Shown: in pieces, positions 11,075 through 21,991 of the stretch | Layout of the letters: each line of letters opens with the position of its first letter | Numbering within the stretch: position 1 is the stretch's first letter | From: Paraphoma chrysanthemicola | Lineage: Eukaryota > Ascomycota > Dothideomycetes > Pleosporales > Phaeosphaeriaceae | Reading direction: 5' to 3' | Length of the DNA stretch: 64,000 bases | Assembly: GCA_020744225.1 (NCBI GenBank) | Contig: JAGMWG010000020.1 | Span: forward strand, 806,001-870,000 | Program-made: the position numbers and the translations under genes | The notes under the pieces: model-generated | The model's input: only the letters and a program-made list of their open reading frames with translations | Told to the model about the DNA's origin: nothing | Database searches by the model: none

Positions 11075-12151
11075 TTTACGAGATTACGGCTTCTAGCACG
11101 TCAAACGAGTTACTACCAAGGCAGATGATAGAGGCCCCGGGTACCGGGATTGACGCAAAATACTTAATGCTCGGATCAGCACCGGTTATCCGGCAAGCTT
11201 GTTCACGAATGTGATGTGCTTTATGCAGAAGGACTCTTCGGGCAAATTTACTAGACGTAAGCAGCTAGCAGATGTAGTGTCCCGAGGTTCCGGCACACTG
11301 AATGTCATCTAGCACGCATTCTTTGATTGTTTTTGATTGGTTGATCTCGGTCAGAGTTGGACGAACAACTTAGTAACCATACTGTGTGTATCAATGTAAG
11401 TCCTTTAGGCTAGAGTCTACTTGAACCTTCTGATGAACTGCATGGGTATGCGTAATGTTCACGTTACTCGAAAATCTTTGTATGAGTAAGGACTAAGTAC
11501 ATTTTTGCGCCACCAATAAATGAAGTACTGCGACGCCGCGCTCACGGATGCTTTTTCCTTCTATGGGTCGTTCCGTGAGGCGCTCGACACCGTCACCAGC
11601 CGCCTGTGCAGCCACGGACGCTTTCGCCGCGTAGACTTTTGTGGGACTGCTCTTTTGTCCTCTTGGGACAGTTGAGGACCAATCAAGTCAATTATGACTC
11701 GTGCTTCTCCTGATCCTTTCGCTAAGGTGGAGACTCTCCTTCGGTGTCGCCTACATACCGCCCGGCAGCCTTACGCTCAAATGAACTCAGCGAAGCATTA
11801 CTAGAGCTACTAGGTTTTAATGAGATGGTAATGGATGAACGGGCTTCAAGGTCCAGTTTCGTCAAAATTCAAAGGCCAAAAAAAGTAAGCGGAAGACTTG
11901 TAGGATCAGACATGTACCGTGTTGCAGGTGCCTACTACGTGTACAAATATTTCGACTGCAGCCACCAACCCTTAGCTCGCTACTGGTAGCATGTATTAGC
12001 GATTGGAGGAACTTCACTTCCGACTACATAAGCCACACTTTTGGCACAGCATTTCCTCAGTAGCCGGACGATAACATCTCGTGCAGCCTTAGTCCTTCCT
12101 TTGCATTTGTTACCTCCTTGCTCTTTCTCAATTTCTCTGCGTCAAGCTGCA
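11075..12151. other. intergenic
   Basis: No supported gene. An 81-codon frame at 11744-11989 has no recognisable features. A GC-rich island around 11530-11640 sits in otherwise AT-richer sequence; it may be a relic, but I cannot identify it. Confidence 0.35.
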
Positions 12152-13344
12152 ATGGCTTCAACTTCAGGACCTACAAAGACTATCATCAACGATCGGCCGC
12201 TGATCTCTTTTGCGAACCGCGGACCCATTACAAGTCTTTGGGAGCCTCCAGCCTCGTGTACAGCAACGCTTTCCTCCACTCCAGGTCTCTTATATTTTGG
12301 TCATCACGGAAGTGTGTTCGGTACCAATTGCTATCCCACAGGGGCAAATGGGGCTGCACCGACGGCATCAAACGACTGGGCCAGCTTCTACTGTATTTGA
12401 CTGGCGTCTACCTCCCTCTGTGTGGCAATCTGATGCTAACATCAGACAGATAGCCCCGCGATATGTCCCTATGGGTGGATTACTGCAACGAGGTTCTCAT
12501 CCTCCTTCGGTATTTTCCCTAGTCCTAAATACCTCAGCCTTGGGCTTGAGACATCGGCTGCATTGTGTTGTCCATCGTAGGTATCTTTGCTTTGAACGCA
12601 TAAGTTATGCGAAAGTGTTGAGACTGACTGCTAGATAGGGGATATTTATATTATGAAAATGGCCCACAGTGTTACTCTGCCGTCAGTCAAGAGCAATTGA
12701 TCACATACTACTCCTTCTCCTTGGTGGACAACGTCTGGAGCAGCGGAAAACCGTCGACATTGGCCTGGGGAAGCTCTACAATCGTCAAGGGCGACGGTAT
12801 CCCTATCTTTTGGCAGCAATCAGACTCAGAGGTTCTCGCGCGCGCATCAACAATCACAAGAACATCGCAAACGACCACTTTATCATCAACGCCAGGTCCA
12901 TCTTCAATGACCCCTTCAACTTCTCCCACAATCGCCAACACGCCGACCGCGGCTCCGCCATCACATGGCTTGTCCACGGGTGCGAAGATCGGCTTAGGGG
13001 TCGGTATACCCGTGGCTATCATTGCACTACTAGCAATAGGTTTCTTATGTGGAGAAGACGGCGGAACCATCAGGCACTTGGCGCAAATGATGTTGTACAC
13101 AATCCAGACCATCAAACGGAATACAAAGACGCTCCAGGGTATGGGTATAGTGCTGGACACAATGAGAATGAGGGGCGGCTACAACCGCAATATCATGAGA
13201 TGCAGACGTCTCCTGAAGAGTATCATAATCGGCACGAGCTTCCAAGCGTGGCGCATCGATAGAGTGTGGGCAACGGCGTTTTGGTGTGATGAACGAATGA
13301 TTAGCATGTGTATGGCTTCACAGACTTACGTTTTGGATATATAG
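12152..13344 (+). CDS. single-pass surface protein, paralogue A (frameshifted tail)
   Basis: Exons 12152..12392, 12450..12576 and 12639..13344, with introns of 57 and 62 nt. This rebuilds a common fungal ectodomain: YSPAICPYG, then CCPSGY across the second splice, a Ser/Thr-rich stalk, and one membrane helix (about residues 234-259, STGAKIGLGVG...). In the helix's own frame the tail reads CGEDGGTIRH and runs to 13344. The -1 frame from about 13045 instead reads WRRRRNHQ, then a charged, Tyr/His-rich tail ending HELPSVAHR at 13262, much like the family and paralogue B. One base appears to have been lost near 13020-13045. Such proteins are thought to be cell-surface or wall sensors, but no function is established. 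The protein has 357 aa as it stands. Confidence 0.7.
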
Positions 13345-14176
13345 AGATATATTGATACAAGGCAAGGACGTAGTGGTAATGGGGATGCGGAGCGTTGGCT
13401 ACCAGAATGCCTGGTTGAAGACGTGGCTGCAGAGCTGCACATATTAGCTATAAAATGAGTTCATTATGTCCAAAGATTTCCGAAAGCTTAGAGAGGTAGC
13501 TTACGACCGTCTTATGATGCTATGCGCATTCTTAGTCCTAGCTATTCGTTGCCGTTAGAAGGTCACATGTTGCACAATGCGCAACTTAACGTCTTCCTTA
13601 CTACAGGTCCTACAAGGAGCCTTTATTCAAACCTCCTGCAACACCCGGATATGTCACCTCTATCTCTCCTGATGTCTAGGCACGTGATCAGCCTTGCTAG
13701 CCACCAAGGCTGCCACCGTAGCACCGCCATCCCTCCATACTAAGGCCATCGATATCCGTTCTAAGTATATCAAATTCGAGTCCATTCCCGCAAAACCCGT
13801 ATTTCCACAAGAGCATGATATGAGTGCGTTGTTCAAATGTTGAAGTCAGTTGCGACGCTGCACACCTCCTTTCGCTTGCATGCGTTCTCGCGAGCTCCCT
13901 CCGCGGAGTCAACGCCACACAATATCACGCCATGAATTTGGACATGCAAGTCTGTGGAGTCCGTGCCCAATCATTTAGTACGTCTGAGTAACACGCCAAT
14001 GGAAATCGAGCGCAAGCGATGCTGCACTGCAAGCTTATCACAGGAAGCCGCATTCCAGCTGGGTATCCTCAGCCTCGCATCGTCCAGTTTCTTACGTTGG
14101 CTTGTCCCGTCCTTGAGCACATTTCTTCAGCCTTGAATACTTTGCCAACTTTCATTCATTACCCAAAAGTGTCATC
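13345..14176. other. intergenic between tandem paralogues
   Basis: Separates the two surface-protein genes. Short open frames are unsupported, and no repeat that would mark the duplication edge was seen. Confidence 0.4.
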
Positions 14177-15408
14177 ATGCCTATCGTTGGTCCAATAGGA
14201 AACGAAAGGTGCATAGCCTTCGGAACTAGTTTTGAACGACCTTCAATATCACCATAGCTGACCTTCTTCGCAGCACAAAGACTCTGGGCTGTACTACAGC
14301 CGTTTCCTCCAGTATCTCTCCTGGAGCTGAGTGGTGGCACAGCACAGTGGTCACGACACCATGGCCTGAAGGAATCATGACGCTGAACGTAGCTGACTTG
14401 ACGACGGTCCACAATTATCTGCCACATTGCCTCGAAAGGTGGTTATTAACCGTTGAGGATTGTGGCAATGGCAATAGCTCCAATACAGCAGACTCGAAGA
14501 AGTACACTGTATACAGCATTGACCCATCGAAATCGGTCGTCTCAGACCCGTCCTACCGGCCGTGTCAGCTATACGCGACGCCAACGTACAGTCCAGGAGT
14601 ATGCCCTGGTGGTCACACCATTGCTGAAGTGACGGCATATCTGGGTAGCGCCTCGACAGGTTCGCATATTTTTTGGCAGGCGAGTTGTTGTAGGAGGTAC
14701 CCGTCTTCTCGTTCTGCTCAACATATCGCGCCGCTTGCTGACAACGAAAGTGGTATGACCTTTGGTCCGGAACACTCAGGATTGTGCATGAGCAGATTCA
14801 CAACGCCTTTCAGCGCGCTCGCGCCTACAACTTCTCCTCTACTCCACTCGGGCGAGACGCCGACACCAGTCTTCGAGGTCACATCTCGGATAGGGTCCAC
14901 TTTGTCGGCAACATCCAGCATCACGGTGATACCATCTGGTCTTGCAATTGCCGATCCTATCACTGTCGCATGGCAGTACGACGACCTGGCTTTGTTCCCA
15001 ACGGAATATGCGAGATCATTGGCTCAGAAGATCGGGATAACCTTGCCAACTCCAAGAAGCCAAGAAACAACAAGCCCACCCAACACCACTGGGGTAAGCA
15101 CAGCTGCGAAGGTTGGTATAGGTATCGGAGCGGTCCTTGGGGCTGCCATACTCGGTGTTGTCATTGTGGTGCTTTTCATGCGGAGACGGTGGCGGAAAGC
15201 CGAGATAACGTCGACAGAATCCAATCTTGCGGAGATGGAGGATCAGGATGGAGACCATGGTGTTCGGAAATGGTTCTTCGGTGGAAGATGGCGAGGTGAG
15301 ATTTCTGCGATACCAACGCAGAACGAGCTGGACTCGAAGACTGTACATGTTGTTCCTGGACCGCCAGCTGAGTTGGAGGCAACAGTGTCGGCCACTGTCT
15401 TAGCCTGA
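14177..15408 (+). CDS. single-pass surface protein, paralogue B
   Basis: Exons 14177..14208, 14274..14696 and 14751..15408 encode 370 aa. The first intron (65 nt, GTGCAT donor) is the least certain; it gives an ATG start and a short N-terminus with no classical signal peptide. The second (54 nt, multiple of three, no stop) removes residues that interrupt the conserved CCxSGMTF block: spliced, the protein reads CCRSGMTFGPEHSG. Also visible are TYSPGVCPGG, SRFTTPFSALAP, and ADPITVAWQYDDLALFP. A Thr/Ser/Pro stalk leads to one helix (about 267-297) followed by RRRWRK and an acidic cytosolic tail. It is the intact counterpart of the gene at 12152. It probably acts at the plasma membrane and wall; its role is unknown. 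Confidence 0.8.
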
Positions 15409-15488
15409 TCCCATTTAGCATATGGGGCATTCGAACACCATGGATATCGAGAGGCGGCGTATTGGAAGATGATTCGTCTTGTTGCTGC

Positions 15489-17459
15489 TCACGCCTCGTG
15501 TTCCCACCAATTCGGCTCCTTCGGCGGTGGCTGGTCCACATCGTCCGGGTTCCGCAATTGCACGAACAGAACCAGGTTACGCTCCAGGAGGCTACGTGAC
15601 ACCATCTTGATTTGAGCATCGACAACGAGTCTTTGCTCTCTTCTCCGTAGCATGTGCGCTCCCGTGTATCGTTTTACTGTTTTCCAGTGCATTATCGGCC
15701 TTTCGCAACGCTGGCTACGTTGACCTGTGAGCGGCTCAATGGGCGAGCGCTGACGCAGGAGCGCAAGAAGATGTGTCATCGTAGTACAGCATTGTACAAG
15801 CTGTGGATCCGCGCTTTGAAGGTCGTAAAAACTCAAATCTGAATCTTTGTTGTCTGGGCCGTTGCTGTACATTAGGATAACAGCGCAATCAACCCACAAA
15901 TCGGGCCATTTGCCCCCTATCAAAAGCGCAAACGGCGGGTAAGCTACATGATAGCTTTCCAATACCGACGTCTTATCGTTCCTGGTTTTGACCAAACGTT
16001 GATATCTCACAACCGATGTGTCGGTGACTCTCCAATGCGCTTCACTTTCGGTGCTGAGCTCTTGTGTCAACATCATGGGATCGAGGATGTCGGGGTCAAA
16101 GTAGAAGACTGCGTGAAGTCTATCTTCGTCTGCGGGAATGCTAAGTGTACCATTCTCTTGAGAGATGGGGGTATTGGATGAAGAGGATGTTTGTGTCATC
16201 TGGTAAAGGCGGTCATAATTTCCTGCCAAACGGACAAACTCCAAATTTCGAGTAAGATTCTGCCTCTTGATGATTGCATCTGGCTGCTTTATGAAAAAGG
16301 TCCTGGGAACAGCATATGGTTTGTCGGAATTTGCATGTACCAAATCCGACACAGCGATTGTCACGAGATCTCCGAGTCGCGCCACCCACCTTTCGCCCCA
16401 GTTGAGCACACGGAAAGCTAAGAAATGTCTATCTCTGTCTTTCAAAGTGCAGTAAATGACAGCATAAGTATCGACTCCAAATGTGACGCCTTGGAGCTCG
16501 ATACGCACACCATTATTGAAGGCTAATGGTGGCATCATGGATTTCACGTCTTCGAGCACATGTATGCGCGTAGTTGAAGTGAACTGCGAAGGCCTTTCGG
16601 CAAAGATACCAGTCGAATCTGTCGTCGAAGGCTTTCGTTCGTCCGACGGTGAATGTCCACAAATAGTTCTGGCTTCTTTTGGTAACCCCCAGGCGAAGAG
16701 GGATTGATCTTCCGAAGTTCTCATGATTTCTTCTTGGAGCCGGAGGAAAGCCTTCTTGCCTTCCCCATACAGAAGTGGCATGTTGACATCGAATATACCT
16801 AGCAAAGAGTATGCCAGATCCTCGGTCCGTGTGGTCTGTCTGCTAGCCGCCCACGACATCTTTTGCGCCACACAAACTTGGTCCAGCTCGCCCGTTGTGA
16901 GTACTTGCGTTTCGATGCCCGTGGTCTGCTGCAAAAGCTGATGAAGCTCCAGCTTTGAGCCGAGGTTCTTCCAGTGCTTGTTATAAAAGATGAGAGCATA
17001 AGGTGCGACTAGCTCTTGTAAAGTCCAGTCGCGAGTGAACCAGCGACTGCTTCCGAACTGATCGACTATCTCTACGTCCGTCAGGTAGGCGTAGCAGACG
17101 ACTGCATTGCGATACCAGCGAAACATCGAGTTTATGGCTTCAGAGAGCTCCGCCGTGCTCGTCTTGTCAATGCAGCATCTTTGTGTCTTGTTAGTATATT
17201 CGCTGGGATAGCGAGATTGGTCTTGCACTTACGTATCGACCCAAGCCCAATCAAAACCATCGTGAAGCGCCTGATTACAACAAAGCTGTATCTTCTTATA
17301 GCCCTTGCGCTTCGATAATTCGAGTTGGCCAAGAGTCTGCATTTGCTGCAAAGTGCACTCTTCCTCCTCCCACGTATGCGATAGAATGGCGTAAGGTGGG
17401 ATTTGGGCTTCATTGAGAAACTCGTGGACCGACAGCGTGGTTGTTTCCAGTAGTCGCAT
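15489..17459 (-). CDS. HET-domain protein, HET-E-like subfamily
   Basis: Exons 17459..17233 and 17178..15489 encode 638 aa. The 54-nt intron splits the ACA of VDTCCIDK, a very common intron site in this subfamily. The start is placed at MRLLETTT, the usual beginning. HET motifs: YAILSHTWEEEE (about 23-34), WVDTCCIDKTSTAELSEAIN, CYAYLTDV, RWFTRDWTLQEL, and LLGIFDVNMPLLYGEG, then AFLRLQEEI. No NACHT or WD40 follows; the remaining 350 residues are a variable tail ending NWWEHEA. Its 3' end lies only 80 bp from the stop of surface protein B (convergent). The expected role is triggering incompatibility cell death; the partner is unknown. Confidence 0.88.
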
Positions 17460-17820
17460 GGCTGCAATTAAAACAAACCAACCAGAGAAATGTCTGAAGT
17501 TGACGAAATTGACAAGGCTGACACCAGCTGTGCAAGGCAATGGTTCGCGTGTCGGAAGAAGCAGCGTCGTGGCGATAAAGTGCTTGGTGACTTCTACTAA
17601 ATATGCCCCGCAATGGTGTTGTTGCCGTTGAAAGGTTGTGCAGAAAGAAGGAAGCTGGCACGGCTGAGTGTATACCAAGGCAGGAGCCTCTAGTGGACTA
17701 GCTTTCTTGGTGCTCTGGAAACAGCCAATCACAATTTGGGACATCGGATGCACCAATCGCATACACGAAAATGTTTCCTCTCAATTGTAGATGTTTTCCC
17801 AGCCGACCTATATGTCGCAT
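17460..17820. other. HET promoter / DPP5 3' flank
   Basis: Both flanking genes are on the minus strand. The HET reading frame stays open upstream to 17762, but that segment does not resemble the family N-terminus, so I treat it as 5' leader. Confidence 0.5.
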
Positions 17821-20152
17821 CTACTGCGTAATAACACCCTCCGTCAACAACGCATCCTCCAAGCCCACCCAGTACCGAATCCAATTGAAAATCGCCTTAT
17901 GCCACAACAAGCTATTATCCCGATTCGTAACCCAATGCCCCTCATTCGGGAAATGCAAGAAGCGACTCGGCACGCCCAAGCTCTGCAGCACATTGAACGT
18001 CTGCAACGGCTCCGAGATAACGACACGATAATCGAGATCATTGCCCACCACGAACTCTGGAGTGCTCCAGTTCTTAGCGTGGATGAGTGGATCCCACAGC
18101 TCGTAGTTGGAGCGATCGTTCCAGATCGTGCCGTTGTTGTCGTGCTGGATGAACCATAGCTCGTCTGTGGCGTAGGATCCGACTTGTGTGGACTTGCCGT
18201 CGTGGCAGACGAGGGCTTTGAATTCACGGCCGAGCTCGTGGCCTTGGATCCAGTTGATCATGTAGCAGCCGAACGAAGCGCCAGCGGCGATGGCGCGATC
18301 GGTGTCGATGTATGAGATGTTGTCGCGGATGTGTTCGAATACTTTGACTAGGTCTTTGTAAGGCGAACCACCCCAGTTATTCTGAATCTTGTCTGTGAAA
18401 TCTTGACCATAGCTGGGCGAGCCAGTGAATTGGGTTGAAGTTACGACGAACCCTTGGTCAGCCCATAAACGAAGATTCCATCTTACGCTCCAGTTGTCGC
18501 CTTGCGTGGACTGCGGTCCGCCGTGGATAATGAATGCAAGTGGGTATTTCTTGCTGGGATCGAAGTCCGTTGGGTAGAAGATGAAGGTCTGAATATCATC
18601 ACCATCGTCATTCTTCACCCAAAAGTTGGACACGTCCTTCGGCCCTAGACCTTTCAATTCAGGGTCGACTTCGTTGGCCGTGAAAAGAATTTTCTTATCT
18701 TGGCCGGGGTACTGCTTGTAGAAGATGCGACTGCTCCAGCTTGAAGCGGCTGATACAAAAGCGGAACCGTCTGGTAGTACTGCAAAGTCCGAGAGAATGG
18801 TGTCAGCGCCGGTGAAGTTGATGGGTTTGAAGTTGGCAGCTGCGTTGTGCGGAACGAGCCAGAGTCGAACAGCTGCGTACAGCTCGGAGGTCACCCACAA
18901 ATCAGCATCATCTGGACTCCATGCAAGACCAGAGGGAGTTGAGTCCCAGTCTTCTGCCACAGAGTGAACCTCAGATTTCAGGCCATTGATGTCCGCTACG
19001 TAGAGCTTGTACCGATCAGACTCGTAGTCAATACCATCTTGCTGGCCATATGCGAGCTTCTTGCTATCGTGTGACCACGTAGGATAACCAGATGCGCCTT
19101 TCGCTGTCTCTGGTGCGCTGGTACCAGGACCATTGACTGGGACAGCGACTTGCGAGCCATCATGGGGCACAACGTAGATGTAGCTAGCTGTGTAGTTGGC
19201 CTTGGGTAGTTCTGGCGCTTTGGTGCGAAAGGCAACTGTGCTACCATCCGGCGAAAGATCGTAGTCACCAGGGTCGCTGGAGGAGCCTTGCACTGGGCTC
19301 TCTGGGCGGGTGATGGTGTAGTTCAGGCCAGAAAGCAGGTTCTTCAACTGGCCACCGAGTGCGTAGCTACCATTGCCACCACTTAGTGAGCCGGAAAACA
19401 CAGAGTAGCGCTCTTGAGCGACATAGTAGTTCCAGTGCCTCACGAAGTTGCTTGAGTACAGCTGGCCCAAGCTTTTGGCTTTCGAAGCAAGTTCAGGATT
19501 GTAAGCAGAGCCGTTGTTTCCGTAGGAGAGAGCATTGACCACGAAGTTGATGTTTCCGGATTCAGTCTTGACTGCCTTCAAGCCTGAAAATGGTGCGCCC
19601 AACGATGCGACCATTTCCCTAAGAATAGTCAGAGTTGATCAATTCAGCCCATGAGCGATTGCTGCCAACAATAAGTGGCCTACACAGGTCCATCACACCA
19701 AGACTGCGCTGTATAAAACTGTACGTGAAGAAGTGCGACTTACGGTGCGAAAGAGCTAGCACTAAGATCCGCAGTGTATAGCGTGACACCTCCAGGAATC
19801 TTCTCGTTCGTCGAGTTGATGTAAAGGATGCTATCATCGGTGTCACCAACCCACACAACCTCGGACACTGCACTTCCGAATGGTGCCTTGGTGGTATTTC
19901 CGGTCTCAGTATCAAGGAAGTACCAAGTAGTTGCAGCTTTTGCTGTAGTCCAGTTGTATTTGGTCTCGGAGAACAGTGCTCGATCCTTCTCAATTAGTAC
20001 TAGACATGGACAAAGTTCGATTGAGCACGTACACCCTTGGCGCTCAAGATGCCAGTGCTTCGTCGCGGTGCTGCGAGCATTCCCTCTGTGGTGATGGCAT
20101 GTGTAGAGCCCAGCAGCAGGCCAATGGCCAGAGCTGCAGATTTCATAGCCAT
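17821..20152 (-). CDS. dpp5: secreted dipeptidyl-peptidase 5 (S9 prolyl oligopeptidase)
   Basis: Exons 20152..20033, 19985..19744 and 19618..17821 encode 719 aa, the normal DPP5 length. Introns are 47 nt (GTACGT donor; two phase-0 acceptors three bases apart) and 125 nt. Residues 1-19 (MAMKSAALAIGLLLGSTHA) are a signal peptide. An N-terminal beta-propeller (to about 430) precedes the hydrolase domain with FIIHGGPQS, the nucleophile elbow GASFGCYM (Ser about 568), an Asp candidate in the segment VVGNDLDYR, and the catalytic His in NEGHWV. Several NxS/T sites suggest glycosylation. DPP5 releases X-Ala and similar dipeptides during extracellular protein digestion. One departure: the elbow is normally GASYGGYM, and here Cys replaces the second Gly. 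Confidence 0.9.
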
Positions 20153-20686
20153 TGTAGATCAATTGGCTTGCATCTACTTGCGACTGAAAACTCGAGAACA
20201 AGCCCCCAAAGAATGATGCCGGCCATGACGCATCTTAAATGGACCCAGCTACTCGGATAGTGGTACCGCATCATTGCTGCAGCACTGGGGTGACAATCGT
20301 TGCCAAGAAGGCACCGCTCGAATAAGGCAGGAGCGAACCGCGCCAAGAGCGAGCTTGTTGCGGCTTGTCCGACTTTTGATTGAGCCGGGCCTGGGCGAAC
20401 GTTGATTTCGGCGGGGCTGTTCGTGATTGTCACTTTGTGCTACTCGACCTGCCGTTTGTAGCTTGAGGTGGTCGCTGATGTTGTACCGTAGGAAGAGGAA
20501 ATGCTGCGTCAGACACGCGATGGATTGTGCAACACGATGAGCAGATTACCTGGCTGTGAAGACGTTCTCACGTAACTACTTTCGAGAGCTAGAGTATGAC
20601 GATAATGAGATGTCCAGCAGTACGCACAAATCAAGAACGGATTTTGGTAGTCAACGAGCTCGCTGTCTGAGCACCAAGCGGGAAAA

Positions 20687-20704
20687 CACGTGACACATCA
20701 CGTG
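20687..20704. promoter_or_regulatory. paired CACGTG E-boxes
   Basis: Two perfect CACGTG palindromes start 12 bp apart (20687-20692 and 20699-20704), flanked as CACGTGAC and TCACGTGA. They lie about 535 bp upstream of the DPP5 start. CACGTG is the core bound by bHLH factors such as Cbf1, Pho4 and SREBP types. Use in vivo is inference. Confidence 0.4.
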
Positions 20705-21341
20705 AGCCATTCCCATGAGAGCGGGCCAACCTTCAAAGATGCGCCAGAATCTCCGATGTATTGTGTCCTGCAGATGTGACTATACGACTAGGCTGTACTA
20801 GACTCGTGAAACTTCCCAGATTCTGTATAGCATGGCTTCCTGGGTATTTTATGCTGCGTGTTTTCTGATTGGCTCTGGCAATATCCATTTTTCTGTTGGA
20901 TCCGCCTTCCAGCCGCAAAGAAGCGTGCCGTAATGACAGCCCTGCCGGAGTGAATGACCACCGGCTCAACGGATCAATTCCGAGCATCGTTGGGGTCTGT
21001 AATTGTGTCTCTATGGGGAACCTGGAAGTGATGAAACGTGGTTGGCGAGCTGTTGGCTAGATCGACGGCGGACCAGAATAGCTGCAGTGCTGCGCCACAC
21101 CCGACACTTCTTAGAGCGTCTCAACACACGAGATGTAGGCGATCTGTGCATCTTTCGGCCTTTCAATATTGTGCGACTTTGTCGACTTCTGCATATTCTA
21201 TGAGTTGTGAAGGAGGCCTAGGGAGCGCAAGCAAAAGAGCGAGCGTGACCACGGCGATCTGGATAAGCTGTCAAACGTTGCGGAAGTGGCGGACATGCAG
21301 ACCAAACGACCCGCACGTATTCTTAAATTAGGCCTGGGCGG

Positions 21342-21346
21342 CCAAT
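21342..21346 (+). promoter_or_regulatory. CCAAT box
   Basis: GGCCAATCAGC matches the extended site of the fungal HAP/CBC complex. It lies about 650 bp upstream of the channel gene. This is a short motif and only suggestive. Confidence 0.25.
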
Positions 21347-21991
21347 CAGCACAAAGCGCAGACCGTCCGACGTAGCTTGCGAGGGTGGCCGCGGCTTGTT
21401 AGATCGCGATGCAAGAGCTGCTGCTGGCATGGCATGTCTCTGTCGAACCGTGGGTTTTCTAGCGCTCGCATACCGTATGACGTTGTAGAACGTGGTCGAT
21501 AATATGCCGCCTATCGATAGGGATCCGGGCTTGTTTTAATGCAGTGAGGGCCGACGCCTCGCCTGTTTCAATGGGACAGGTGCCGAGTCAAGCCAACGCG
21601 ACATTGCTGGGCTGCTTATACACGAGATGCAGCTAAAAAGTCGCGCTTGCTGAGACCTACGCCTGCACCCCGCCACTTCAGGAGTGTCACCCATATTTCT
21701 GGGCCTCAGGATCAACACGGCCGTCTTGCGTCTTCACTTCTTACGCTCGCTTCAGCATCTCAGTTATGGGCTCCGTCTTCTAGGTTGTGACTGCGCTTCG
21801 CCCCTGCCAACGCACCATCGGCTCCTGCCTGCGACGCCCTTGTCTCACCTGCGCGCAGGCCGTCCTCGTTCGCCGTGATACAATTCTCAGCTGAGAGTGC
21901 GCCGTTGCGCATTACTACTGCCAGCCCACCACCAGCATTCTTCGAAGTCGATAGTATTGCGACCCCAACGTCATCAACAAAAACCCGGTGT

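Larger units (their letters stand above)
20153..21991. other. 1.8-kb divergent intergenic region
   Basis: Lies between DPP5 (minus) and the channel gene (plus). No gene is supported. It holds a close pair of CACGTG boxes (20687-20704) and a CCAAT box (21342), listed separately. The frame of the channel gene is open upstream to 21875 without an ATG. Confidence 0.5.
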
